From CAYPEK01 sp964409645 (lineage in GTDB: Bacteria; UBP15; UBA6099): a stretch of 31,465 bases of DNA. The stretch lies in the NCBI GenBank assembly GCA_964409645.1, contig CAYPEK010000046.1:1-31465 (forward strand), read 5' to 3'. Below, in pieces: positions 22,943 through 29,987 of this stretch (position 1 is its first letter; each line of letters starts with the position of its first letter). Position numbers and translations under genes: made by a program. The notes under the pieces are model-generated. The model made no database searches, was not told the origin of the DNA, and was given only the letters and a program-made list of their open reading frames with translations.

Positions 22943-24721
22943 ATGAGCGCTGACAGAGACGGAATCGTAACGATCGAGATTTCCGGAGATGAAATGACGG
23001 CGATTGCGTTTGTGATGCCGCCGCAGGGAAACGGCAAACCCGTTTCGGTTGCGGATGTCAAACAGTCGCTGCAGGATGCGGGTGTCGTGTTCGGCATTGT
23101 GAACAACGAGCGCATTCAGGCGTTCCTCGAACAGGGGAAAACCAGCCTCGTCGATTTCATGACTGCGGCCGGAACGCCCCCGGGGCACGGTACCGACGCG
23201 ACTGTCGAGTATTCGTGGAAGAAAGAGGCGGACGCGATCATGAAGGACGACGACGGCAAGGTGGACTTGCGCGAGCTGAACGTCGTAAAGTCCGTTGCGC
23301 AGGGAGAGGTCGTTGCGCGGAGGACGCCGCCTACGAGAGGTGAAGAGGGCGTCACCGTCACCGGCAAGAAGACGCCCGGCGAATGGGGCAGCGATGTGGC
23401 GCTCAAGGCGGGCGCCAACGTCAACGTCTCTGAAGACGGAACGACTTTCGTGGCCGCGCTCGGCGGCTCGCCTAAACTGTCGGGCGGCGTTATAAGCGTG
23501 GACCCGGTTTACATTGTGAACGGCGACATCAACTACGAAACCGGCAACATCAACTTCGCCGGGGCGCTTGAGATCAAAGGCAATGTGCTCGACGGTTTCA
23601 TCGTCCGCGCGGGCGGCAACATCAGCATCGGCGGCAACGTTCAGGCGGCGGATGTGTACTCCGAAGGTGACATCGCGGTGAAGGGCGGCATCCTCACGCG
23701 CAAGCAGACGGCTGTTGCCGCGAAGGGGAGCATCTTCGCGAAGTATATTGAGAACTCGACTATCGAAGCGGACAAGGATGTAGTCGCGGACCGCGCTATT
23801 ATCAACAGCAGCGTGCGCAGCAACGGCATGGTCATCTGCACGTCGAGGGAGGGCAAGATCATCGGCGGCGAGGTCATGGCATTCACGGAAATCAGGGCGA
23901 GGCAGTTAGGCACGGAGTCCGAAACGCCGACCACTCTCCGCGCGGGCTTCAAGCACGATGTTTACAACACGATGGCGGAGGCGGAACATGGACTCGAAAA
24001 AATCAATTACGACATCGACCGAATTCAGAAGATGCTCGGCGCCGCCAAGAGCGCGAAACCCGAAGTGGTGGCCGAACTCAAGAACGCGGTGGCAAAGCTC
24101 GAAACCGATAAGACCGCGCTGCTTCAGAAGCTGGCCGGAATGAGGGTCCGTATGCAGGTGAACCCGTTCGCGACGGTGAAGGCGCAGGACATCATCCACC
24201 GCGGCTGCATGGTTTACATCGGCGCGTCGCGCGAGAAGATCACGAAGGTTATGCGGTCCGCCACTCTGCTGTCCGACCGCGAGGGCGGGATTTCGCTTTC
24301 GTCGTACGATGAACTGACGCGCTCGATCAAGACGGTCAACGTCGGCTCGAAGGAAAAGAAGAAAACGGTGCTTATCGTCGATGATACGAAGTTCATGCGC
24401 ATGAAGCTCCGAAACATTCTCGAAAACGGTAACTTCAAGGTGCTCGCGGAGGCCGAGGACGGCGTTCAGGCAGTGTCGCTGTACCAGAAGCACAATCCGG
24501 ATGTGGTGACGATGGACATCACGATGCCGAACATGGACGGGATCATGTCGCTCCGCGAGATCAGGAAGTTCAAACCGGAGGCGAGGGTGGTGATGATTTC
24601 CGCGCTGGGACAGAAGGACAAGGTGAAGGACAGCCTCGTCGCCGGAGCGATGGACTTCATTCTCAAGCCGTTCATCCCGGAGAAGGTAATCGAGATAATA
24701 ACCCGTGTTGCTAATAAATAA
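22943..24721 (+). CDS. FapA (DUF342)-domain protein fused to a C-terminal receiver
   Basis: A 592-residue protein. Residues about 115-340 form the FapA/DUF342 region: a glycine-rich beta-solenoid-like repeat (INYETGNINFAGALEIKGNV, GNISIGGNVQAADVYSEGDI). A predicted coiled coil (about 350-410) and a small basic domain follow. The C-terminus is a complete receiver (about 473-590) with Asp480/481, acceptor Asp525 (VVTMDITMPNMDG) and Lys575 (FILKPF). FapA proteins have been tied to flagellar assembly and cell-pole functions in some bacteria. A receiver attached to FapA is unusual in my experience of the family and would put that function under CheA control. A strong GGGAGG precedes the ATG. It lies between cheB and the second cheX. 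Confidence 0.9.
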   Translation: MSADRDGIVTIEISGDEMTAIAFVMPPQGNGKPVSVADVKQSLQDAGVVFGIVNNERIQAFLEQGKTSLVDFMTAAGTPPGHGTDATVEYSWKKEADAIMKDDDGKVDLRELNVVKSVAQGEVVARRTPPTRGEEGVTVTGKKTPGEWGSDVALKAGANVNVSEDGTTFVAALGGSPKLSGGVISVDPVYIVNGDINYETGNINFAGALEIKGNVLDGFIVRAGGNISIGGNVQAADVYSEGDIAVKGGILTRKQTAVAAKGSIFAKYIENSTIEADKDVVADRAIINSSVRSNGMVICTSREGKIIGGEVMAFTEIRARQLGTESETPTTLRAGFKHDVYNTMAEAEHGLEKINYDIDRIQKMLGAAKSAKPEVVAELKNAVAKLETDKTALLQKLAGMRVRMQVNPFATVKAQDIIHRGCMVYIGASREKITKVMRSATLLSDREGGISLSSYDELTRSIKTVNVGSKEKKKTVLIVDDTKFMRMKLRNILENGNFKVLAEAEDGVQAVSLYQKHNPDVVTMDITMPNMDGIMSLREIRKFKPEARVVMISALGQKDKVKDSLVAGAMDFILKPFIPEKVIEIITRVANK

Positions 24722-24748
24722 CGCGAATAAATATAAAGGAATCTTGCG

Positions 24749-25222
24749 ATGAAAGCTGCTCATCTTAATCCGTTTATCAATTCGACTTCTAAAATTATCA
24801 GGGACAATACGGGCGCGGAGTCCGAAATGGGAAAGCCGTTTCTGAGGCCGAAGTACCCGTACACGACGGAGTCGGTGGCGATAATTATCGGCGTGACCGG
24901 CCACCTTTCGGGGCAGGTCGTGATTTCGATTGAAGAGGAATGCGCGCGCGCTCTCGCGGCGGCGATGTTGATGGAACCGTCGCTTCCGGAGTTCGACGAG
25001 TACGCGCAGAGCGCGCTTGCCGAGTTGGGCAACATGATCGTGGCTAACGCAACGATCGGCCTCGCGGAGGTCGGCTGCATCTGCGACATCACTCCGCCAT
25101 CGCTCATCACGGGCAAGAGGATGGAGATCACGAATCCTCCTAAAATTCAGACGATCGCGGTGCCGCTTGTGCTTGAAAAAGGAAAGATCGAACTGAATCT
25201 GTCGCTGATTGAAAATGTCTGA
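24749..25222 (+). CDS. cheX: CheX-like phosphatase, copy 2
   Basis: A 157-residue CheX-type protein with the helix SALAELGNMIVANA; Glu92 and Asn95 are in the ExxN arrangement, so it should be able to dephosphorylate a receiver. It is only distantly similar to the first CheX (21346), which suggests different receiver partners. It follows the FapA-receiver gene by 27 bp and precedes the two small-domain-receiver genes by 23 bp, so these receivers are its likely substrates. AAGGA precedes the ATG. The C-terminal part (PPSLITGKRMEITN, ELNLSLIENV) matches the usual beta-strand end of CheX. Confidence 0.87.
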   Translation: MKAAHLNPFINSTSKIIRDNTGAESEMGKPFLRPKYPYTTESVAIIIGVTGHLSGQVVISIEEECARALAAAMLMEPSLPEFDEYAQSALAELGNMIVANATIGLAEVGCICDITPPSLITGKRMEITNPPKIQTIAVPLVLEKGKIELNLSLIENV

Positions 25223-25245
25223 CCGCGAAGGGTGGGGAGGTTGAC

Positions 25246-25866
25246 ATGGGGCAAGCTAATGATTTCGGAGAACACGGGAAGAAACTTCCCATTGATAAGT
25301 TGAAGGATGGGTACAGGCTGTTTGAGGATGTCCGGGGGAAAACCGGCGGGCAGCTATTCAGGGCGGGCGATGTTCTCAGCGAACAGGACATTAATACGCT
25401 TCGCCATTTTGGTGTCGAACACGTGTGGGTGTACTACACGGAGGATATGAAGGAAAAGCCGAGAGTGTTCGAAATTCCGTCGTCCCTTCCTGCGCCGGGC
25501 GCGAGGAAACGAATACTTGTTGTTGACGATGTGGAGTCGATGCGCAGGCATCTTCGAGGCACGCTCGAGGCCGCGGGATACGATGTTGTGGGCGAGGCGG
25601 ACGACGGGGACGCGGCGGTGGATATGGCGAAGTTGCTTAAACCCGACCTTATAACGATGGATATCGTGATGAAGCGGTTGAACGGCATTGAGGCCGCGCG
25701 ACAGATCAAGCGCGAACTGCCGAATACGAAGATAATCATGATTACTCAGGCGGCGAAACCGTCGCTTGTTGCGGAAAGCATAAAGGCCGGCGCGCAAAAT
25801 TTCGTGATTAAACCGTATGATTCCGCTAAACTTGCACAGATAGTAAGTAGAACTCTTAGTGTATGA
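25246..25866 (+). CDS. Small N-terminal domain plus receiver (paralog 1)
   Basis: A 206-residue protein in two parts. Residues 14-66 (LPIDKLKDGYRLFEDV...GGQLFRAGDVLSEQDINTLRHFGVEHVWV) resemble the short domain found before HD-GYP phosphodiesterase domains (pattern: G..L..DV....G..L...G..L....I..L...G...V.V). Residues 88-205 are a receiver with Asp94/95, acceptor Asp139, Thr167 and Lys189. The loop after the acceptor reads MKRLNG rather than MPxMDG. No HD-GYP or other output domain follows. GGGGAGG before the ATG is strong. The next gene has the same layout. It may sense or bind a partner through the small domain under phospho-control. Confidence 0.85.
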   Translation: MGQANDFGEHGKKLPIDKLKDGYRLFEDVRGKTGGQLFRAGDVLSEQDINTLRHFGVEHVWVYYTEDMKEKPRVFEIPSSLPAPGARKRILVVDDVESMRRHLRGTLEAAGYDVVGEADDGDAAVDMAKLLKPDLITMDIVMKRLNGIEAARQIKRELPNTKIIMITQAAKPSLVAESIKAGAQNFVIKPYDSAKLAQIVSRTLSV

Positions 25867-25878
25867 GGCTGATGGAAG

Positions 25879-26499
25879 ATGGCGTCTAAGGAAACAGCCG
25901 AGAAAAAGGCTTTTGTAAGATCGGTCAGGATGAAAGTTGACAGTGTAGTGCCGGGGATGGTTCTCGCAGAGGGCATAAGGTCCTCCGGCGGCGCGGTGGT
26001 GATTAAAGAAGACACGTTTCTGACCGCTGACCATATCGTTCGTCTCAGGGAAATGTGCGTCGATCACGTGTATATCGAGACGTGCGAAGTGCTCAAGGAA
26101 TTCGATCCGCTCCGGGGCAAAACCGCTATCGTTATCGACGATTCGCTGTTCTTCCGGCACATGTTCGCCAAGATGCTCTACAAGATGGGAATGCTGGTTT
26201 GTGGCGAAATAGCAACCGGCGAGGAAGGAGTCCGGCAGGCGGAACTGTACAAGCCGGACCTTGTTGTCGTGGATATTCACCTGCCGAAGATGGACGGATC
26301 GGAAGCAATGCGAAAGTTGCGCAAGAAGTTGCCCGACGCGAAATTTGTCGCTGTTTCTTCGGATAAAAGTCGCGACACAATTGTGAACGCGTTCAAATCC
26401 GGCGCGAATGATTTTATGATAAAACCGATAAAGTGGGACGTGCTCAAACCGCGCATCCTGAAACTTTTCGATACCAGCACAGCAAATTCCTCAAACTGA
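25879..26499 (+). CDS. Small N-terminal domain plus receiver (paralog 2)
   Basis: A 206-residue protein with the same two-part design as the preceding gene. Residues 18-68 (MKVDSVVPGMVLAEGIRSSGGAVV...FLTADHIVRLREMCVDHVYIE) match the N-terminal mini-domain of HD-GYP proteins even more clearly (PGMVLAE, FLT..HI..L). The receiver (about 81-200) has Asp87/88, acceptor Asp132 (VVVDIHLPKMDG), Ser160 and Lys182. The gap to the previous gene is 12 bp. Identity between the two paralogs is low outside the motifs, so the duplication is old. This is the last gene of the operon; only a weak hairpin follows. The function is unknown, but phosphorylation by CheA is a fair inference. Confidence 0.85.
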   Translation: MASKETAEKKAFVRSVRMKVDSVVPGMVLAEGIRSSGGAVVIKEDTFLTADHIVRLREMCVDHVYIETCEVLKEFDPLRGKTAIVIDDSLFFRHMFAKMLYKMGMLVCGEIATGEEGVRQAELYKPDLVVVDIHLPKMDGSEAMRKLRKKLPDAKFVAVSSDKSRDTIVNAFKSGANDFMIKPIKWDVLKPRILKLFDTSTANSSN

Positions 26500-26631
26500 T
26501 TCGTCTCTTCCTGCACTGCTATTGATGGAAGCAATGACAGTCATCTTGTCATGTTCTTAAATAAAAGCTGCGCGCATTATTTGCAAAATTAAAACAAGCC
26601 TTTTTTCAATGATTGTTACAAATCAAGGATT

Positions 26632-27600
26632 TCAGTGGCCGGGTTTCTTTTCTGCGTTTGCCCGCGCAAGCGCCGCGGCATGGCGCGCGGTTTCCTCGCG
26701 CAGCGCGGCCGGTTCGAGCACCTCGACACCTTCGCCCCAGCTCAACACCCAGCGCCGGATTTCGAGCGTCCCGCGAACCCGCGCGCGGAATATTATGCCG
26801 CCGTCTTTCAGTTTTTCGATTCTCTGTCCGGGGTGCCACTGATGCTCCTCGATCAGCGGCGCGAGTTTCTTTGAAAATCTGAGGACAACATCCGTCTCGT
26901 CGCCCTGAAAAACCGACCAGCTTTTCGCGATGTATTCCTCGATGGAAAATCCCTTGGGGTAGGCGAACGTGTTGCCTGTCGGCGACGCTTTCAGGACGCG
27001 GCTGAGGCGGAACGTGCGCACGCCGCCGCGCGTGTGACAGTGTCCGACGACGTACCATGAGTTTCCGCGATAAACCACTCCGTAAGGATCGATCTCGCGT
27101 GTTGAAACCGAATCGCGACTGTATGTGTAGTATTCCATTCGCAGAGTTTTACCGCCCGCAATCGCCGCGTTGACGGACTTGAGCGCCGCCTGCGATTCGC
27201 CGCGGCCCTTCGAGTCGATCCGCACTTTTCCTTCGAGAGCGAGCAGCATCCGACGCGGCTCCTCCGGAAGCAGTTCAAACAGTTTCGCGGACGCCGCGCG
27301 AGCGGATGCCGAGTACGCGTGGCCGCCGCGTTCCCCGAGCGCCGTGCCGCCGATCAGCAGCGCCAGCGCCTCGTCGAGACTGAACTGAACGTGCGGCAGC
27401 GCCGTCGTGCTCAGAAACGAGTAGCCTTTCCCGTTATACACGATCGGGATACCGCCCGCGTTGAGCTCGTTCAGGTCGTCGTAAAGCCGCTTCTCGGAAA
27501 TCTCGAAATATTCCGCGAGCTTCTTCGGGCCCCATTCCGGATGAAACTTGATGACACTCATCAACTCTATGAGCCTCGCAAGCCTCAGATGTTTCGACAC
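26632..27600 (-). CDS. WYL-domain transcriptional regulator (HTH_11)
   Basis: A 322-residue regulator with an N-terminal winged helix (about 3-65; PKKLAEYFEISEKRLYDDLNELNAGGIPI) and a WYL domain (about 135-225) centred on NSWYVVGHC...RTFRLSRV; here the namesake motif is WYV (182-184). A WCX-like C-terminal domain follows (about 235-310). WYL domains bind nucleic acid or small ligands and often control DNA-damage or defence genes, but no such genes are next to it. GTG start with AAAGGAGAG upstream. It is convergent with the chemosensory operon, with 132 bp between, and in the same direction as the two genes to its right but separated from them by 219 bp. Confidence 0.9.
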   Translation of the reverse strand: MSKHLRLARLIELMSVIKFHPEWGPKKLAEYFEISEKRLYDDLNELNAGGIPIVYNGKGYSFLSTTALPHVQFSLDEALALLIGGTALGERGGHAYSASARAASAKLFELLPEEPRRMLLALEGKVRIDSKGRGESQAALKSVNAAIAGGKTLRMEYYTYSRDSVSTREIDPYGVVYRGNSWYVVGHCHTRGGVRTFRLSRVLKASPTGNTFAYPKGFSIEEYIAKSWSVFQGDETDVVLRFSKKLAPLIEEHQWHPGQRIEKLKDGGIIFRARVRGTLEIRRWVLSWGEGVEVLEPAALREETARHAAALARANAEKKPGH

Positions 27601-27694
27601 GCCGCGCTCTCCTTTGAAATCTTGTCCGAAATGTATTTTACTTCATTCTGCCGGGAAAAGATAGAAGACAGGGGCGGGGCGCGATCATCATATA

Positions 27695-27724
27695 TTGACA
27701 GACAGCAAGTAGATGGTATATATA
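27695..27724 (+). promoter_or_regulatory. Orphan sigma-70-like promoter
   Basis: TTGACA (27695-27700) and TATATA (27717-27722) with a 16-bp spacer, or 18 bp to the overlapping TATATA at 27719. It points right, into the 3' end of the oppositely oriented endonuclease-family gene, and no sense gene follows. It may make an antisense or small RNA, or be chance. Confidence 0.35.
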
Positions 27725-27819
27725 CGTCTCACCATTGATAAGCCGCCTCTGCTCGATATTCGAAACCTGTTTGACCCCTATCTGTGGCCCCCTATCTTCA
27801 ATCGGCCTGCTTGGGGGAT

Positions 27820-28683
27820 TCACTTTTCGAACTTCAGCGTTGCTTGAAATGCGATGTGGTCGCTGGTTTTCTTTTTGGTGTCTGGGTCGATAAATTCAGT
27901 TCCGGTTTCTACAACTGTTATGCGCCAGCCGGAGCCGTTTTCTTTATAGAAAAGATGGTCGGGTTTTCCTTTCACCGGATCTGGGATAGCGACAACTCCC
28001 GTGTTTTTCATAATGCTGTTCCAAACTTCGTCTCCGGTTTTTATGTTGAAGTCGCCTAACAGCAACACGGGCCGTCCACTTCCGCCTGATTGGTAATCCA
28101 TGTATTTCGCGAGCCGCTCGAAGTTCTTGATCTTCATCGCGGCTTTATCCTGTGATTTTCCGGTCTGACCGTGCAGATTGTAAACGTCGATTGAAAGAGT
28201 CGGCGAAATGACGACGGTTGCCGCTACGAACCCCTTCAGGCTCAGCATGTCGGCATCTGTGAGGTGCTCCCATTTTTCATAATGCGAACTTGTTACAGGC
28301 CAACGCGAAAACGTATAAACTCCGCTTCCGAGAAGTTTGACTTCGCCGACGTCCGCGCCATGCACGACGTAATAGGAGGGAAGCTTTTTTTCGATTATCT
28401 CTCGGTCCTTTATAAACATTTCCTGCAGGCAGATTATGTCGTATTTTTTGAGCAGGTCGCCGATATGGGCAAAACGGGTTTTTGTAGGTGCGAGTTTGCG
28501 ATTAAAAGTGATGAAGTCCGGCAGGCCCGCGACGTTATAGGTTACTATTTTTATCTGATAGGAATTCAAGTCTTCCTTGCCCGTGGGCTTTGCTGCCGAT
28601 TTCGCAGCATGCAATGTCGCGCAGCAGGTCGCAAGCAGCATCAGCAGCGCAATTATCCAATTAAATCTCATTTTATTTATCAT
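27820..28683 (-). CDS. Secreted endonuclease/exonuclease/phosphatase-family protein
   Basis: A 287-residue protein with an N-terminal signal peptide (hydrophobic core about 9-19, probable cleavage near LHA-AKS) and a metal-dependent hydrolase domain of the DNase I/sphingomyelinase fold. Catalytic-motif residues are Asn50 (TYNVAG), Glu88 (LQEMF), His171 (NLHGQTG), Asp211/Asn213 (LLLGDFN) and Asp275/His276 (SDHIAF). Being exported, it may act on nucleic acid, phospholipid or phosphoesters outside the cytoplasm; the substrate is not clear, though similarity in layout is closest to neutral sphingomyelinase-like members. The start chosen is ATG 28683. A TATAAT box lies seven bases upstream (28691-28696, minus), which would make the mRNA leaderless; ATG 28671 is an alternative. 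It stands alone. Confidence 0.85.
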   Translation of the reverse strand: MINKMRFNWIIALLMLLATCCATLHAAKSAAKPTGKEDLNSYQIKIVTYNVAGLPDFITFNRKLAPTKTRFAHIGDLLKKYDIICLQEMFIKDREIIEKKLPSYYVVHGADVGEVKLLGSGVYTFSRWPVTSSHYEKWEHLTDADMLSLKGFVAATVVISPTLSIDVYNLHGQTGKSQDKAAMKIKNFERLAKYMDYQSGGSGRPVLLLGDFNIKTGDEVWNSIMKNTGVVAIPDPVKGKPDHLFYKENGSGWRITVVETGTEFIDPDTKKKTSDHIAFQATLKFEK

Positions 28684-28808
28684 AGATATGATTATAACAA
28701 TAAACAACAAATTGTAACTGCACAGCATACCTGAAAGAACGTATCATGGATGACCCTATGCTTTTGTAAATAGCTATCCCGCGACAGGCGTCGCGCCGTG
28801 CGCGTTTT

Positions 28809-29741
28809 TTATACTGTAACTTCCCTTAAATTAGCTATGTCGCGAGAAGGCGGCGCGCCGAAAAGGCGGCTGTACTCGCGGCTGAATTGAGAAGGGCTTT
28901 CGTAGCCGACCTGAAACGCCGCGTTTGCGGCGTCCAGACGTTCCGTGAGCATCAGCCGCCGGGCTTCCGTCAGACGCAGCCATTTCTGGTATTGCAACGG
29001 GCTCATCGCCGTCAGAGTCCGGAAATGATGGTGGAAAGTCGATGCGCTCATGTTGACGCGCGATGCAAGTTCGTTGATTCGCAACGGCTGCGAGAAGTTG
29101 CCTTTCAGCCAATCGACCGCCTGCGCTATCTGACGGCTCTGGCTTCCCATGGAAGCCATCTGGCGCAGACGCAATCCCTGATCGCCTGTAAGAAGGCGGT
29201 ACAAAATTTCTCTCTGTATAATCGGCGCAAGTATAGGTATGTCGTTGGGTTCGTCGAGCAGGTCCACCAGTCTTTGGAATGCCGACATAAGCGGCAGGGA
29301 GACTTCGCCCACCGCCATTCCGCGGCTCGACTGCTGCGCGTGCGGCGCCGGGAGTTTGCTGTCCACCATCAATTGAGATATTACGCGGAGGTCCAGCTTC
29401 ATCACGAGTCCGAGGCAGGGTTTTTCACGGGTGGCTTTGAATATCTGCACGATTGTCGGGATGTCTATCGATGTTATCAGATAATGTTTCGCGTCGTAAA
29501 CTAAGGCTTCTTCGCCGATCATCACGCGTTTTGCCCCTTGTACGATCATGCAGATGCACGGCTCGTAGATTCCGCAGGCGGGCTCGGTCTTTTCTTCCCG
29601 CCGGAACAGCGTCAATTCCGGTATCGCGGTTTCAAAACTGTCGCTTTTTACGACCCAGCGCTCGATGCTGTTTCCCAGTGCGGCGCGCGTGATTTCCAAG
29701 GCAGCCGCCTTTGAAACATTTTTATCTTTTCTTTCACTCAT
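28809..29741 (-). CDS. AraC-family transcriptional regulator
   Basis: A 310-residue regulator with an AraC_N-type ligand-binding domain (about 30-185, with YEPCICMIVQGAKRVMIGEE) and two C-terminal helix-turn-helix motifs (about 205-305: INELASRVNMSASTFHHHF and AAFQVGYESPSQFSREYSRLFG). The ATG has a strong GGGAGGAAG upstream and a consensus promoter at 29777-29803. It is divergent from the aldo/keto reductase gene, a common pairing in which the regulator responds to a substrate and activates the reductase. The intergenic tandem repeat is a candidate binding site. An imperfect copy of its last 33 bp or so follows the stop. Confidence 0.95.
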   Translation of the reverse strand: MSERKDKNVSKAAALEITRAALGNSIERWVVKSDSFETAIPELTLFRREEKTEPACGIYEPCICMIVQGAKRVMIGEEALVYDAKHYLITSIDIPTIVQIFKATREKPCLGLVMKLDLRVISQLMVDSKLPAPHAQQSSRGMAVGEVSLPLMSAFQRLVDLLDEPNDIPILAPIIQREILYRLLTGDQGLRLRQMASMGSQSRQIAQAVDWLKGNFSQPLRINELASRVNMSASTFHHHFRTLTAMSPLQYQKWLRLTEARRLMLTERLDAANAAFQVGYESPSQFSREYSRLFGAPPSRDIANLREVTV

Positions 29742-29776
29742 GAAAGCTTCCTCCCTCGATCTATCGATCTTTTTTG

Positions 29777-29803
29777 ATTATAACAGACGGCTTGCCATGT
29801 CAA
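29777..29803 (-). promoter_or_regulatory. Consensus promoter for the AraC-family gene
   Basis: On the minus strand TTGACA (29803-29798) and TATAAT (29782-29777) both match the consensus exactly; the spacer is 15 bp, shorter than the ideal 17. Initiation near 29770 gives a leader of about 28 nt containing the GGGAGGAAG ribosome site. Confidence 0.65.
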
Positions 29804-29827
29804 CACAAAAATCGCGACATTCGTCGT

Positions 29828-29885
29828 ATTAGGCAAGAATTAGGCAGGATTGCGCTACCTGCCACCGATTGCCGGCAACTATAAT
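29828..29885 (+). promoter_or_regulatory. Candidate AraC operator and -10 box of the reductase promoter
   Basis: Two adjoining 11-bp direct repeats, ATTAGGCAAGA (29828-29838) and ATTAGGCAGGA (29839-29849), differ at one base. GGCAGG of the second copy also forms an inverted repeat with CCTGCC (29858-29863). A TATAAT (29880-29885) follows without a recognisable -35, as expected for an activator-dependent promoter. Initiation near 29892 would place the repeats at roughly -64 to -43. Binding by the divergent AraC-type regulator is inferred. Confidence 0.5.
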
Positions 29886-29987
29886 TTTGATGATGATGAA
29901 AACTGGGAATGTGTTTTGGGTACGGTCCGGCCGCCGATAAAGCGGGGATAATTCATGAACGAAATTTAGCCTGAAACGGAGGGGCCA

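Noticed and set aside
21319..23115. 598-codon open frame on the minus strand
   Set aside because: Antisense to cheX, cheB and the start of the FapA-receiver gene, all of which have intact catalytic motifs.
26534..26552. Hairpin ATGACA/TGTCAT after the chemosensory operon
   Set aside because: Only 6 bp with a 7-nt loop and no T-run, too weak to call a terminator.
27638..27823. 61-codon minus-strand frame after the endonuclease-family gene
   Set aside because: Begins on a GTG overlapping the upstream stop, no convincing ribosome site and no recognisable sequence pattern.
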